Origin: Flammula alnicola
Taxonomy: Eukaryota; Basidiomycota; Agaricomycetes; Agaricales; Strophariaceae
Length of the DNA stretch: 64,000 nt
Direction of reading: 5' to 3'
Assembly: GCA_015499995.1 (NCBI GenBank)
Contig: JADNRV010000016.1
Location: 62,001 to 126,000 of the forward strand
Shown: piece by piece, positions 42,075 to 55,008 of the stretch
Layout of the letters: each line of letters opens with the position of its first letter
How positions within the stretch are numbered: position 1 is the first letter of the stretch
Made by a program: the position numbers and the translations under genes
Notes under the pieces: model-generated
Told to the model about the DNA's origin: nothing
The model's database searches: none
Seen by the model: only the letters and a program-made list of their open reading frames with translations

Positions 42075-45043
42075 CTAATCATCGTCGTCAGGCTCTGGCA
42101 CCTGCCCATGATAAACTACAAACTGCAGGTTGAGGAAAAGAACCTGGGAAGAAACCTTGAAATTGCTGTCACTGCGGCTCGACGCATTGCTGCGGGAGGA
42201 AGAACCAGTGGCGACCGGGGTCTGAGGATCATTGGCCGATCTGCTCGAGGATCCAGGAGTAGGAGGCACGCGGGCGCTTGCATAAGTGTTCATGCTGAAA
42301 AAAACGGATACCAGGCCGTTGGCGGGGAGATCTGCGTTTTTTGGATCGCCCGAATTCTTGTAGCGTGGAAGCGAAGGCAAAGTAGCAAAGTCGTCCTTTG
42401 TGAACATGAAAGGTTGTGATCGGGCATCGTATATGGGAACTGTTAAGATGCAAAATGAATATATATAATACCAATAAAATGACTGAAATACATACTGTCT
42501 TGATCATAATCGACGAAAGGAGGAAAGTTTTTCTCATACCAGAGAGCGGCAGGAGGTGCAGAAGCTGAGGATCCAAAGGCCTTCATATTGCGCTTCCGAC
42601 GCACAGAGGAAACCTGAGGCTGAGAGGAACCATCTATAAAAGACTAGTCAAGTATAAAACAGATAAATAAGAGCAGACGACTAACAGGAGGATGTAAGCC
42701 CTTCACGCCTGCTGGTAAACGTCAGAAGGCAACCATAATCAAATGGGCCATAAATTTCAGACGCAGCATACTTCTTCCACAGGAAATGACGGAAGCTGTC
42801 GAACGCATTTGCCGAGGGAATTATGCTAAGACCGCGAATTTTGTTAGACCCAGCCATAATATAATGGATTATGTTGCAGGAGTGCACTGCACCAAGCATA
42901 ATGCAGACCGCATTTTCCTTGGAACCGGGCCACATCAGGTTCTTGTAATCGCTGACAGCCAGGCCATCAGGAGGAAAATTCGATGGGTTAACAAAAGGGG
43001 GCAGTGACTTGAAGTCCAATGATGCCAACAACGAACTAAAAGAAGAAGAACAGTAAAAAGGAGAGCTAAAGGAAGACCAAAAGCCAAAGAACGCACGAAA
43101 GAGCTGGCTCCTCGAACATGGAGGGAAAAACATCGCTCTGAAGAAATATAGGTTTGTCAGTACTGGGATCACGCAGGTCGGCAGGTGCATAGGCAGGTGT
43201 CTTATTGGAATCGGTAGGACGAATTATGCACAGATGGCTGCAGAGGCGACTGTTCAGACGACGAAGATCAGTGGCGAAGGGCGACTCACCTGGAATGCGT
43301 ATCAGCGACACCTTGAACTTGATCACCAGGACTTAAGGAACCGTCCATCATATCAGTATCCTTCGTAATAACAGCGGTAGGTGACTCGTGAAGTGTTCTG
43401 CAGACAGAGAGACATGAGCGATCAGTAAAATAAAAATAAAAAGAAATAAAAACGAGTGAAAGCTTACCGGTGCTTTTCACGAGCCTTTGTGATGGTAGCA
43501 GATGGTCGCCCTTTTGCCTTCGGAGTGTCATCACTAAAAACAGGGCTGCTGACAGGACAATCAATGCCAGAACATAGGGATAGATTAGGCCTGATACGAT
43601 ACGTTTCAACAAAGAGCTGATCCATGCCAGATTCATCGCTAGAGATGTCGATCGGGGATTCCAAACGCGCTCGAACCTTTCCCTTCGACTGGCGAGGAGC
43701 AGGCGGAGAAGGAGATCGAAGCTCGACATCAGAACTCTGTTCGCGTTTTACAGCAGGAAGGGATGCGGTCTTCCTAGTCAGGCGTCTGAAAAGACAAACA
43801 ATTAAGGCTGCAGCAGATGAAGAACCAGACAACGTACGGCACAGCCTGAGACTTCTTCGTTGGAGACGGAGCGGCACCAGAGATGTCGATCGGGGATTCC
43901 AAACGCGCTCGAACCTTTCCCTTCGACTGGCGAGGAGCAGGCGGAGAAGGAGATCGAAGCTCGACATCAGCACTCTGTTCACATTTTACAGCAGGAAGGG
44001 ACGCGGTCTTCTTAGTCGGCCGTCTTAAAAGACAATTGATTAAGGCTGCAGCAGACGAAGAACGGGACGACGTACGGCGCAGACTTCTTCGTTGGAGATG
44101 GAGCGACGATGCCGCTCATGATCTCGAGATCTGAGGGAGTATCTACTTCCATACTTTTGGCGGTCTGCTTCTTGCCAGAGCTGCGGCGCCTTCAGACAAC
44201 ACAATGAGCGACGGGTACAATAGGCGGATGCAAAACACGGCATACGCACGATTTCTGGGCAACCTGATCTTCCTTCTCCCTGCGTGCAGGAGTGCTTGCC
44301 ATGTACACGGCCTTCTGTGATGGCTTACGACTGAGGTGATAGTCAGTAGGAGAGCAGTTAAGAGTTTGAAGAGAAATCTACATACAAACGCTTAACGTTT
44401 TGAGCTGGAGAAGCCTCTCCTTCATCCTCAAGACTAGTCGCTTCGGAGACAGATCGAACTGCGTCAAGAGCGGCATCGTCGTCGTCAAGCCTGCATGGAT
44501 CAAACAGCTTGATCCAAATCAGCAGCCAGCAATGCAGGGAAAGCACTCACGATCCGAAGCTCAACTTGCGCCTGAGGGGTTTGGGACCAGATTTTGACCT
44601 AAAAACAGCCGTTAGGGACCTGCAGCCAGACACGCGAACTCACTCACGTGATAACCACTGCAGGTTGGGACCGATATTCAGGGCTACCTGGAGCGACTTT
44701 CTTGTGCCTCTTGGTCGGCGAAGGCTCGACAACCTCCCTAAAGATGCAAGTGAGACATTTTCACAAAGCGGAAAAGCATACGAACACTTCAGACCCCGAA
44801 TTACTGGATGCGGAGACCATGCGTTTCCGATTGCTATAAGCAACAAGTAGTAGTCAGCTTGGCGTACGCAGAGCTGAGAAAGTGTAAACAAACCCATAAT
44901 CGCCTTCGACGGGCATTTCTAAAGAATGAGCCGAAGACACCGACGGACTGATAGGTGGATGAGCAGGCAACAAAACAAGCACATATGGGCGAAGACACGT
45001 ACGAGCGCTTGGCCTTGGACTTGGACTTACGAACAGCAGCCAT
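42075..45043 (-). CDS. Hypothetical multi-exon nuclear-type protein with a duplicated exon block
   Basis: Starts MAAVRKSKSKAKRS (45043) and ends EPDDDD at 42075. Roughly 12-14 short exons are separated by about 50 nt introns; I did not resolve every junction. The N-terminal two thirds are disordered, basic and Ser/Pro-rich (VVEPSPTKRHKKVAPGSP, SVSEATSLEDEGEASPAQ, PKAKGRPSATITKAREKHR). Two neighbouring blocks (44030-43830 and 43800-43610) encode almost the same peptide (TASLPAVK...EQS.DVELRSPSPPAPR...RARLESPIDIS). The C-terminal third is globular-looking (SDYKNLMWPGSKENAVCIML, FRHFLWKKYAASEIYGPFDY) and is followed by a Ser-rich tail. No family recognised. Confidence 0.5.
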
Positions 45044-45464
45044 GGGTAGAGCACGTTGAGATATCGAGAACTGATTGAGGTCAGAATAAAGCTACGGAGT
45101 AGTGAAGAAGAAAAAAAGGACCCACAAAGGTGCTCTTATATTTTTCGGAGTTCAGGATGGTATTCACTGAAACAACGTTGCGAGAAGAAAAATTCTGCAG
45201 ACTTCTGATAGCCAAAATGCAAAGTCGGATCATATAACGAACGCGCCTGTCATGGCTGCAGATGGAAACCAACCCGTCAAATGGGAAGAAAGAACTAACT
45301 TCGTAACCCAGACCTGATCGAAAGCAAGCTGACCCAACCAGGAGAAGAGGGGAGGGCCTCACGGAGGCCGGAATTATTCAGATGGGTTCACTAAGAGTGT
45401 GGATCAGCTGCCAAATCCTCCAACGAAAAACAATTACATACCAATGGTCTATCGAGGTTAGTTA

Positions 45465-46527
45465 CTATTTACCAGCCTTGGTTTCTTGTAGGAGTAGATA
45501 GGTGTCACTTTGTAACAACGCTGGGCAGATGGTATCCATTACGTCGAACGCCACACGATCTCCACAAATGGAGGCAACCAAACAGGCAATGGCTATGTAT
45601 CGCTGAAAGAAAAGTGCAAGGCCGAAGATCACAAAAACAGGAAGCGGCGACGGGGGACAGGCACCAAACACCAAAGGGCATTCACACTTTACATGTAAAG
45701 CGGAAGTTATCGCAAATATTAATGAATAGAAGCAACTAGTATGACCTAATTTCACCATAGATAGTGGTTGGGGTGCCTGAACGAGGGGATGAAGCACCGG
45801 ACGGAAGGATTGGTGGTTTCCGAGGACATGCGAATAGAGATGCTGCAGGTCAAGAAGATACAATGAGGGGACGACAGCTGATACTCGTGATGCCTGCCAG
45901 AGAAAGACGATAGGATTACAAGCCCAGAAGAAGTGAAGGGAGACAGCACCTCGTTTTTTCTTTTTTCTTTTTTTTTTGGGGCCAAGGGGCAACGTCTTCC
46001 AGAGCAAGGAGATGAAACGTCAAGAGCTTTCAAACGCAACATGGTACGAAGCCCGATTCCACGCCCTCATACACGTTCTCCCAAACATCGGCGTCTTTCT
46101 TCCTCCCATCCATCGAGGTGAAGGGACCTGTTAACATGATACCGACATACAACAGAAAAGGCGCAGGTAAGCACACCGCACAGTTAAAAGTGACCAAACG
46201 CCCAGAATAACCACGTTTATTGCACAGCCGAAGCACTTACTGAGATCTGCATCGAGCGGGGAGATAGTCTGCACAGCAATCTCCAGCTCAAGAGGATGTT
46301 CGAGGTGAGCGCACCCACCATAGTCGCATGCTTTCTCTCCGAGATACAGGGATACGCAGGGAAATAGAACATATATGGTCAAGCAACATGGAGCGATATG
46401 GTGCCTTGTACACAGAATGGATGAAAATTCGGCAGACGAGGAAGTAGTAGCGTCGTTCCAAGGCATTCTCTGCAAGAAAGATATAGCACCCTATAACGAG
46501 AAGAACATGTGGGCTTAATTTATACAT
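45465..46527 (-). CDS. Hypothetical protein, gene model uncertain
   Basis: Minus-strand open segments with plausible splice sites suggest a gene. They include CVSLYLGEKACDYGGCAHLE then HPLELEIAVQTISPLDADL, and PFTSMDGRKKDADVWENVYE then GVESGF. Hydrophobic and Cys-containing stretches surround them. I could not join them into one clean frame, and no domain is recognised. The segment could be a decayed gene. Confidence 0.3.
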
Positions 46528-46548
46528 GCATGTGAATTCCGACGCTAA

Positions 46549-47356
46549 ATATTCGCGTATCCCATTAGACCCAGTGGCAAGGTGAAGTACCTCCGCCAGA
46601 GCACCACACTCACCGCATTTGGAAATCCAGTGTTCGACAAATCAATTGAAAACATCGCAGCCATATATGCGATCTTCAAGAGAGCCATCGGGGACAATCT
46701 TGTAGAGGGTGCCGTATGTTCTACATACGAAGATTTTTCAGCAATCGACGTCGCGAATCGGTATTTTACCCCCAGAGGTGGAGCTGCGACCGAGGAAATC
46801 CGACCTCTGACTGCAGAAGTGGACCCTAAGGGCTACCTAGCAAAGGCGGCCGGGTCCACATACGTGCACACAGAAGAAAACAAGGTGTACTACTTCGAGA
46901 AAACTGGGAACGAGCAAAGTGGAACCGGGTGAGAGGCTCAATCAGTTGTAACAATGCCCCCCTTTGCTAAAATGCGACCCAGCTTTCGAGCAACTGGACC
47001 GCAAATATTTCAGGTTGGCGATATTGTCGAGGTCCAAGTTTCTTTCATTGCTATACCTATGCGAGACAACAAATGGAAGATAAGTACGATATTGAGGAGC
47101 ATTAGCCTTTTTGATGGGAGATTCACCCAGGTGAGACTACAGAACACACTGGGATACAACGGCTGACATTAACCCAATTTAGGAAGCGATCGTAAAGAGC
47201 TTGACGCAAAACACAGCACCTGTCGAAAAAGCTAAACCGTTGCTCAAGAGGAGGGTAGGATACGCGGAAGAAGAGGTGTCGATTACTCGTGCCAAGCTAG
47301 CGGAGATGGAAATAGGGGAGGAAAAGGATAACAGTGAAGAGATGGATGACTTTTGA
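46549..47356 (+). CDS. Hypothetical protein, 5' end missing
   Basis: Exons about 46549-46928, 46983-47130 and 47183-47356 join in phase with introns of 54 and 52 nt. The frame reads YLRQSTTLTAFGNPVFD, ending the first exon in GNEQSGTG, then GFRATGPQIFQVGDIVEVQV, SFIAIPMRDNKWKISTILRS, and an acidic C-terminus ending EEMDDF. There is no ATG before the first recognisable residues, and a stop lies upstream. An upstream exon or truncation is therefore likely. The compact middle with alternating hydrophobics (QVGDIVEVQVSFIAI) looks like a small beta domain. Function unknown. Confidence 0.5.
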
Positions 47357-48344
47357 TTAAAGAGAGAATACCTACAGCAGACAGTAGCATAGTAAACGTC
47401 TCAACATGGCTGCCGTTTTTCCAGACCAGTGCAATATGACTAAGCATGCAGCAAGGGGGTGCCGGGATTAGAATGCCGGACCGGGGGATGGTTAGTTAGT
47501 CCGGCCGCAGGCCCCGAAAAAAAAATTCTGACCCCTCCAGGAAGGGTCCAGAAAATGGCATTTTAGGTGTTTTGAGCGACATAGAACACATATAAATGTT
47601 GTATGAATGATGTGAATTGGACAGACAAGGTTTTGGAACATAAAATACCCTAAAATACTGCTACTAAGTGCCGATTTCGGATTTCCCAAATAGGGTTGAT
47701 CAAGATTCAAGGCTCAGCGCTCAAGCTTGAGATCAATCACCCAAGAAAATTGTAGCTGAGGCAACTGCCCAATGTCTACGCCTGTCACCTTTCACCTCCA
47801 TATTTATCTATCACTTCAAATCCATATGCAACCTGCAAATGAGGTACGGAACCAAATTTCATTCACATTGTAGACAAACACTAACTAGAGTGCAGCAACC
47901 ATCAATGCTGACGGGACAGTTGACTGTCCGGAATGTGGGGGCAAAGTGAACCTTGGGACTGTGCGCATCTCTAACCACGAAACACCATATTGGCAGTAAT
48001 GCATGTGTAAACGCAAAGAGGAAACAAGATAAAGCTGAGGCTGATGCAAAGCCAGAAACATCAAAAAAGGTGACGTAGTACTACCATATATAGTATATTG
48101 AATCACGTGCATGATTACGTAGTTAGTTAGTCCCTCGAGAGATAGCGGTTTGAAAAAATCCAACCCTAGGTCGGATATTTTATTCCTTGCACCCCCTTGG
48201 CATGCAGATGAGCTCAAAGAAAAAGAAAAGAGATGGCGACCTGACAGCATAAGCAAGTGCCACCTGTTCCAGGGGCGAAAACCTTAAAAGCTTCTACTGA
48301 ATTCGGCGAGGAAAAGTCAACGAAGCCAAATGCCTCGTACGACC
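47357..48344. other. Intergenic, nothing recognised
   Basis: Includes an A9 run near 47517-47525 and short open frames only. The segment around 47440-47530 (gccgggattagaatgccgga and onward) is GC-rich with local inverted repeats, but no element was defined. Confidence 0.45.
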
Positions 48345-48352
48345 TATAAAAG
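48345..48352 (+). promoter_or_regulatory. TATA box of the MYND gene
   Basis: TATAAAAG about 128 nt before the start codon. A likely 5' untranslated intron (48428-48468, gtaagg...tacag) lies between them. Confidence 0.5.
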
Positions 48353-48472
48353 ACCGCCCCCCAGATTCAGGAAAGAATCCCGCTACACTCTGTTCAAAAA
48401 ATGCAGCTCTCTCCCTCATCTTGTAAGGTTACCTGTATCACAAGCTTTTCAGTGCACTAACCGTACAGGCAG

Positions 48473-49183
48473 ATGGCAGACGCACAGGCTGGTCACGTAG
48501 CAATCATTTGCAGCAATGATGGCTGTCAAAGGACAAGCCTTGACACGGCGCTCTTGGTCTGCGCATGCTGCAAGACGCGATCATACTGCGTATGTAGCAT
48601 ATTCATTGTCTGAAGCGATATCTAACCACTACCTCCACAGGGAAGGGCATGCCAAAAGGCGCACTGGCAGAGGCACAAGCCCCTCTGCTCTGGTAGCGCA
48701 ATTGTGCCCTCGGTCCGAACAGAACACGATAGGTTGATAATTGCATGGGACAGGAACTATACAAATCACATTGTGGCATACGTCGCAGGCTCGATTTACA
48801 ATACTTTCCTTCGTGAGCGAGGGAGGGACGTTCCTGCAGAGATATGGGCCTGGTTTGCAAGCCGCTACACCGTCGAGATCAAACTACAGATGGTCGAAAC
48901 TGAGAAGAAGGTGCGGAGGGAAAACCGAGTGCGCTTCACAGAAGCGAACTTCGTAAAGGCAGAAGATGCAATCCCACAACATGAACGACTGGTCCGCTTT
49001 CAAGAAGGAATAAACGGCCGACCTTACACTATTGCTACGATCTATCGCCTGTTTGAAGGTTCTACCGTGCTATGCATGGTCACTATCAGCCATGAATTCA
49101 TATTTGACGCTCTGTTCGTGGGTGGAGTAGCACCCCCAACATCTTTGATCTACCAGAGCTTGCTGGAGAATGTAGCACAATAG
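48473..49183 (+). CDS. MYND-type zinc finger protein
   Basis: Exons 48473-48589 and 48641-49183 join in phase over a 51 nt intron; 219 residues. The N-terminus (about 13-55) is a MYND finger: CSNDGC, VCACC, then across the intron RSYCGRACQKAHWQRHKPLC. This gives the Cys pairs plus the final His-x3-Cys that bind two zinc ions. MYND fingers mediate protein contacts, often in transcriptional regulators. The remaining 160 residues (RTEHDRLIIAWDRNYTNHIV, then YTIATIYRLFEG) match no domain I know. An ATG in the upstream exon (48401) is out of frame with the finger, so I chose 48473. MYND proteins of this small size are highly multiplied in mushroom genomes. Confidence 0.75.
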
Positions 49184-49374
49184 CGGCAATCAAAGAATAC
49201 GATGTTATTGCAGAAATATATGTATCATGGTTTCAGAGCCAAGAACTCAGGGCATTATTTAATTTAATAATTCTTTTTTTCTTCTGATATTAGTCAGCGA
49301 TCCCCCAGCAGTCTGATGACAAATCGAAAATCCCCAGCACAAAGCAGCAAATACAAGCAAGCGTGGGAAAAGCA

Positions 49375-52300
49375 TCACGCGATTGATCGGAATTTGCCGG
49401 AAAGTTTAGCATTAGTTGAATGCCGCATAAGAGAACGAGCCCCTAAAGGGGACTCGTAATCAACCCTTCTGCAGTCTCGGCAAGGATTCATACAACTCTT
49501 CACGCTTTTCTTACCCTTACAGGTGTGAATCCCACATTTTCTACACGTCCGTCCCTCTCTCACTTTCTTTGTTTTCTTGTTCAGCTTTCTCGGGACTGCC
49601 TGCAAAAGATCGGCGTCCACTCGCTCTCGGGACAATTCCTCTGCCGTTGTTATTGCAGATTCTGAGTTGGAGTGCTGCAAGTTTGTGTCGGGTGATATTT
49701 GGGATGTCGAGGCAATGGATGGGGCCAGGATTGATGGGCCAGGTCCTACTGCAAGGTGTATTCGGTGAGAGGAGCTCGAGGCTGGAATTTGAAGGCCTCT
49801 TGTGATGGCGTTGGGCTTGCACAGTTTTTCGGGTAGAGAAGGAGCTGCAATGGATCGTGCTGGGTCATTTAAGGTGATTGTAAGAGGCTTTCTTGCACCG
49901 TATGTCAAAGAAAGTGACTCTTTAACATTCATATTTGATTTCCACGTTGCGTAATAGACTTTCAATTGTTCGATTAGCTAGAACAAATGCCCGTTAACCT
50001 TCATGAATTCAGAATGATTCCATTCACATGACAAACCTTGTAGAATATATTGGCATTTGTGTTTGCATAATAATTCCATACCTTCACAGCTTGACTCCAG
50101 ACAGGTCCGGATGGTGAGTTGAAATCTGTGTTCGTCTCCATAAGGTGGAGGAAAAGTTCTTTTTCAGCAGAATGATGAACGGGAAGTATGGGTTTGTGCA
50201 CACCCTGCATCTCCGCAAGGAATTTGTGCCTTTGTTTCTTGTCGAGGCTTGGAACATATTCACTCATCCCACTCTCGACACGAATCTTTGTCGGAATGGG
50301 AAGGATACCAAGGACCTCGTTTGATGGCAAGTAGAGATTTGAATTTACCCACCCAGTAATTTGTACCGGGTTAATAAGAACATCTTGCAGGTAAATTACT
50401 CGCTCTTGAATTTTATTGGTGATCCATATCGAGAAGTGGCCTCGATAGTGTTGCCCAGTGCTGTTAAACGTGCCGACCTGAGAACTAAATTTAGTTTCAA
50501 ATTATTCTCAGTGGTTGAAAAAACGTACAAGGAGGTTATGTCGCAAAACAAAATCTAACAAGCAGGCATGTGTGTGTCGAATTGATGCGCGAGAAGATGG
50601 AAGATGGGACCGAAGGTGTGCATGTACTCCACCTTCAGTAAAATTTGTCCCGCGTGCACAACGGTAAATTGGCAGACCACCGGCTTTCTGATCAATTCCT
50701 ATTGTTGTATAAAGTGAGATCCCAGGTGGGTCAGAAAGAAATCCATTGCGGATTAGGTCTAAAATATTCTTCGCAGTCTTCCAGTTGCTGGAATTGAAAA
50801 GCGGTACACCAGTTGTCACATCCTTCAGAGGACCAAAGGTACTGAAGACTTTTTCAACGAGGGGGTAGAGAATTTGTGGTGGAGGTATAATTCTTCTGCA
50901 CCGACACCACAGCCATGCAGGACGAGAAGCCCGGATTGTCTCGAAAGTTTGAGGTGGTGACTGTGTCACGCCCCATGCATTAATTCGACGTCGGTCTTCA
51001 GCATCAGGAATAAAGATTGCGTCTCGTAATTGGCGACCGAACTCGAGGCGCAAAGCATGAGTAGAAAGGAGGTGAAACATGTTAAAAACATGGAAAACAT
51101 CCTTCAAAACACGGCTCCGTATGGTATTATCCCAGTTATCAGGATATAACCCAAATGTTGCCTTGCCCTCAGCAGCACTTGCGTGATCAACTTCATGAGA
51201 ATAACCTGAAGGCATTTCTGGAAGGTTGGCAGAATTGGCGTTCTCCGTGATGATATCACCAATGGATGGCCCACTTTCAGCATAAACATACTCCTCATGA
51301 TCCAAGCCAGTGCTCAGGCTCTCAGAGGATGGGCTGTCCATATCCAGACTTGGCCTAGCTTGCGTTTCGGAGTCATTCACGTCAATGCCTGATTGGGTTG
51401 GTGGTTGCCAGGTGGCAGGACTGAACGTGCGCAAATGGCTGCGTAAACAGACAATAGAGAATGGTGTGTTGCCAAATGAAAGTAGGGCGTGATTTCGGTG
51501 GGTGGGTATGATTGCACCAGGTACGAAAACCTTGAGAACATCTACAACAATTCTCGTCTGGGTGACATTTATGCCGTCAAAGACCCTGTCGTGCATATGT
51601 GCTGAAATTACTCCTTGGGCAATGACCATGGTGTTGTCAGGGCTGTATACCAGCACTGGAGTGGTAGGAAGAGGGTTTGGTGATAGAGGTTGGGGAATTT
51701 CGATGGTGGAAAGTCTTTCATACAGACATAGACTTGCATACGCATCGAGGGCGGCGTACATTTCTTGTTCTCGGGTGAGGGTTTTATTGCCCCATTCTTG
51801 GCTAATACGTTCGGGAACATTTTTGTTCAAGCGTTTACCCAAAACTACAGCACAGAGATCGGCCAGGCTGCAATTGGCTGAAGAAATAACGCGCCGATCT
51901 TTCGCAAACTTTGCCAGCTCAAGCGCGCTGACAAATGGAGTCCGTGGCTGACAAGCCGCCTCAAGAAACTTGAGATCTGCATTGACAAGGCGGCCCACTT
52001 TCAAGATATTTGGATGGGATAATAAAACACGAAGTTGATTGGGAAGGTCTCCTCTCTCAACCATATCTCCGATCTGAGCGAGAATGTAAGTCTTAGATAT
52101 GAAGCAAGCAGAGTTTAGACTAATGACTTACTTGCAGAATATACACCCGCTCTTTGTACGCAATTTGAACGACAGATGTTTTTTCCCGACGGAACACATT
52201 TCCGTTCCCAGAAACCTCAACATTCCACTCAGAGTCAAACCCAATAACAATATTCATGTCTGGGTTATCAGAAGGCAGGTCATTGAGAATTGTCCTCATC

Positions 52301-54733
52301 GCAATATTGATAGCTTCAGGAGTGTGCTCGGTGAAGATTTGGATGTTATCTGGCAGGGCGAGAGGTTCAAGATGAGCATATTTCTCGACCGGAACCACCG
52401 ACTTGAGAAGAGACGGAAAGCATCGCTCGAGGAACTGTTTGTCAGCCATATTGTCCGTAAAGCACAAGTACGGCAAGACGTGGCCGTATAACTCAAGCGA
52501 CTCCTGGATACGTTTCAAGGCCTCTTCATATTGCGCCTGTGATTTTGTCGCAACCAAGTTGCAGGATCTGATCTGGCCCTTCTCATTTGTGACGGTCAAC
52601 AAAGCCGTGAAAACCTGTTCTCCATTCACCAATGAAATGTGTTTCGTTATCTATGAAAAAGGATTAGACAGAGTTAGATTAATGAGCGAGTAAGAATTTC
52701 TTACCTTGTGGCTATGATCAAGTGCGCAAATCTCGCATGTGAGCTTGGACGTATGCTGATGGTAGTGGTTCTTGTGTTTTTCGATATAGCGGTCGAAAAT
52801 ATTTCCAATTAATTGAGCACCAGGAATATAGCCATGGAATCCACGGGGGCTGGCATTATCGAACGGAAGAAATGCTTCATATTGTTGGCCCACCCACCCA
52901 TCTAATCTACGACGAGCCAAAAGATCGAGGTACTGGAGATGCAGCTCATCGTATTTAAGGAGGTGTTGGACACGGAGAGCATCGGAGAATTGCTTTGACC
53001 CCATGCCGTTCTGGAAGCACGACCGCATCCACCCAAACAGTGTCTTCGAGATGGCACTGCGATGACTCAGGCGGGCAGGAAACTCCGCCGCCAATTCTGA
53101 TGGCAGAACCGCCAGGATCCGACTATCCCAGCTGCGAAATGTCACCGTGTGCTTCCGGGATTTTGGGTGTTCACACACGCGACAACGATATCGATATCCG
53201 ATGATCCAAAATGTCGAGTTCGAATCAACACAGCGGCGAGGGCGGGAATTGACAGCATGTCGTTGTAGTGGTGTTTTACAATTTGGGCACGGAATGAACT
53301 TGACGAGTGCTTGTGGATCCCATAAAAAAAAGCGGGGATTGTAGAGAAGTTGCAGAGATATATCGTTGCATTGGAGGAGGAAGAATGTCGACTCTTGTGG
53401 AAACCAAAAGGTATGATTGTTGGCGTAGAGCAGGGGTACTCCTTCATGATTTCGGCGGCCTGCCTCCTCGACCTTCGCCTTGAACGCGTTGAGGAGCCAT
53501 GGAGGCATCGCGCAGTGTGCATGGGGCATTGCAGCATCCTCGGCATCCTCGGCTCCTGTCTCCTCTCTGGGATCCTCCTCATCATCCTTCTCGTCGCCCT
53601 CCATTCCCAGCTCATCCTCGTCACCTAATCCCTCTCCTGAGACCTCTGGATCGTCCTCGTCGTCTCCCAGATCCACCGGGTATTGGGGATCTGCGTCTGG
53701 AATGATTTGGTGTGTAGTAGAAGCTGTCAGCACAGCCGACGGCGATGGATGTTGCAGTGCCGCTCGCTGCTCACTTGGTGATGATCCAAGTGTGTTGCTG
53801 GAGTCGAAGGTGTACGGAGATGGCTGTTGGACTGTTTCCGGAGGTGCTGAGGATGCCAGGTGCTGGCCACTGGGCATTGACACCACTAGGGATGCATTCG
53901 GGCTCGCTGACATTGTGGTATCGAGTTGAGGTGCTGAAGACTGTCGTACGGGGCCAGAACTACCTGCGAGTGACTGCCAGAAAATTAGTTAGTGAAGAAA
54001 TTATTCGAAAGAAAGAAATACGTACAATTTTACCAGGTAAGATCCTTACGGTGACCTTTCCTCCTCCCGAATCAATCTTGCATGGCCGTCCCACAGGCCG
54101 CTTCTTTGGAAGGCTGGGATTTCCGAGAAGGGCCGCTTTTGCCTTTGCTTGCTGCTTGGGTCCGGTGCCACGGGGACGACCAACAGGACGGCGAACAGAC
54201 ATCGATAACTCTGCAGCCGGTGACTTGGCCTTTGGAGGGCGTCCACGTTTCGGACGTTGTGGGTTTGAGGTCAAGGCCGTGGCATTTTGTGTGGATCTCG
54301 AGGTATTATTACGAGACGTAACATCGCGAGGATGATCCTCACGAGTCGTAGACGAGGAGGGATAGGGACTGCGAGATCCAGTGCACAGCGGTGAAGGCGA
54401 AGATCCAAGGCTGATAACGCCTGAAGAATCGGCGCCTGAAGAGCCGGGGGTAATTCCTGAAATAGACCGTGTCAGGTAAAATGACGCGAAGCGGGCTGGT
54501 TTGCTTACCTTCCCCCGACATATGGACATCCATGGGAAAACCTGGATGTGGGAGTGGATTTAAGGATCTAGAAAGCACATGTCAGTTCGTGAACGTTAAT
54601 GAAACACAAAGTTCAAGAATACTTACAGACTGCGAGGCACGAAACCATTTGCAGCAGTGAACGAACCGGCCTGTGAATTGTGCTCGCCCCATTCGCAAGG
54701 TCCATCAGTATCGAGTGAAGGGTAGTTGTCCAT
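49375..54733 (-). CDS. AT-hook / zinc-ribbon-like / DEDDy 3'-5' exonuclease protein, 1657 residues
   Basis: Eight exons join perfectly in phase: 54733-54627, 54567-54509, 54456-54026, 53973-52705, 52650-52132, 52073-50529, 50477-50037 and 49977-49375. Residues about 145-195 hold three AT-hook-like motifs (KRGRPPK, RPVGRPRGTG, RPVGRPCK). About 330-620 is a Cys-rich module (CPNCKTPL, YRCRVCEHPKS, KLTCEICALDH) resembling DUF6729. About 740-915 is an RNase D/WRN-type exonuclease with all acidic residues: FDSEW, GRLVNADLKFLE, and YAALDAYASL (DEDDy). About 1100-1450 is a conserved-looking region (SRPAWLWCRCRRIIPPP, RCARGTNFTEGGVHAHLR, GQHYRGHFSIW). The C-terminus has CRKCGIHTCKGKK then CMNPCRDCRR, a zinc-knuckle-like cluster. 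It probably acts on nucleic acid in the nucleus. Multi-copy in Agaricomycetes to my knowledge; its role is unknown. Confidence 0.75.
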
Positions 54734-54949
54734 CACGGCGTTCAGTTGTTAGTTCGCATGAAAGGTGGGGCAGCAAAGTCGCGGAGAGAGTGCGCGCGAG
54801 CGAGTTCAAATCTCTGAGTCTCGAGTGCGTCAGGGTATGTCATGTGCAGGCTTACATAATTTTCAGTATCCAGTATTCAGTATCCACCCACACGCATGGG
54901 ATACTGGCCCACTTCCAGGCTCACCTATTATAGTTGTAGTTCATGTGGA

Positions 54950-55008
54950 AAATTAAATAAATTAAATAAAAATTAAATAAATTAAATAAAAATTAAATAA
55001 ATTAAATC
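54950..55008. repeat. aattaaataa simple repeat
   Basis: Tandem aaattaaataaattaaataa units upstream of the exonuclease gene. Confidence 0.7.
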
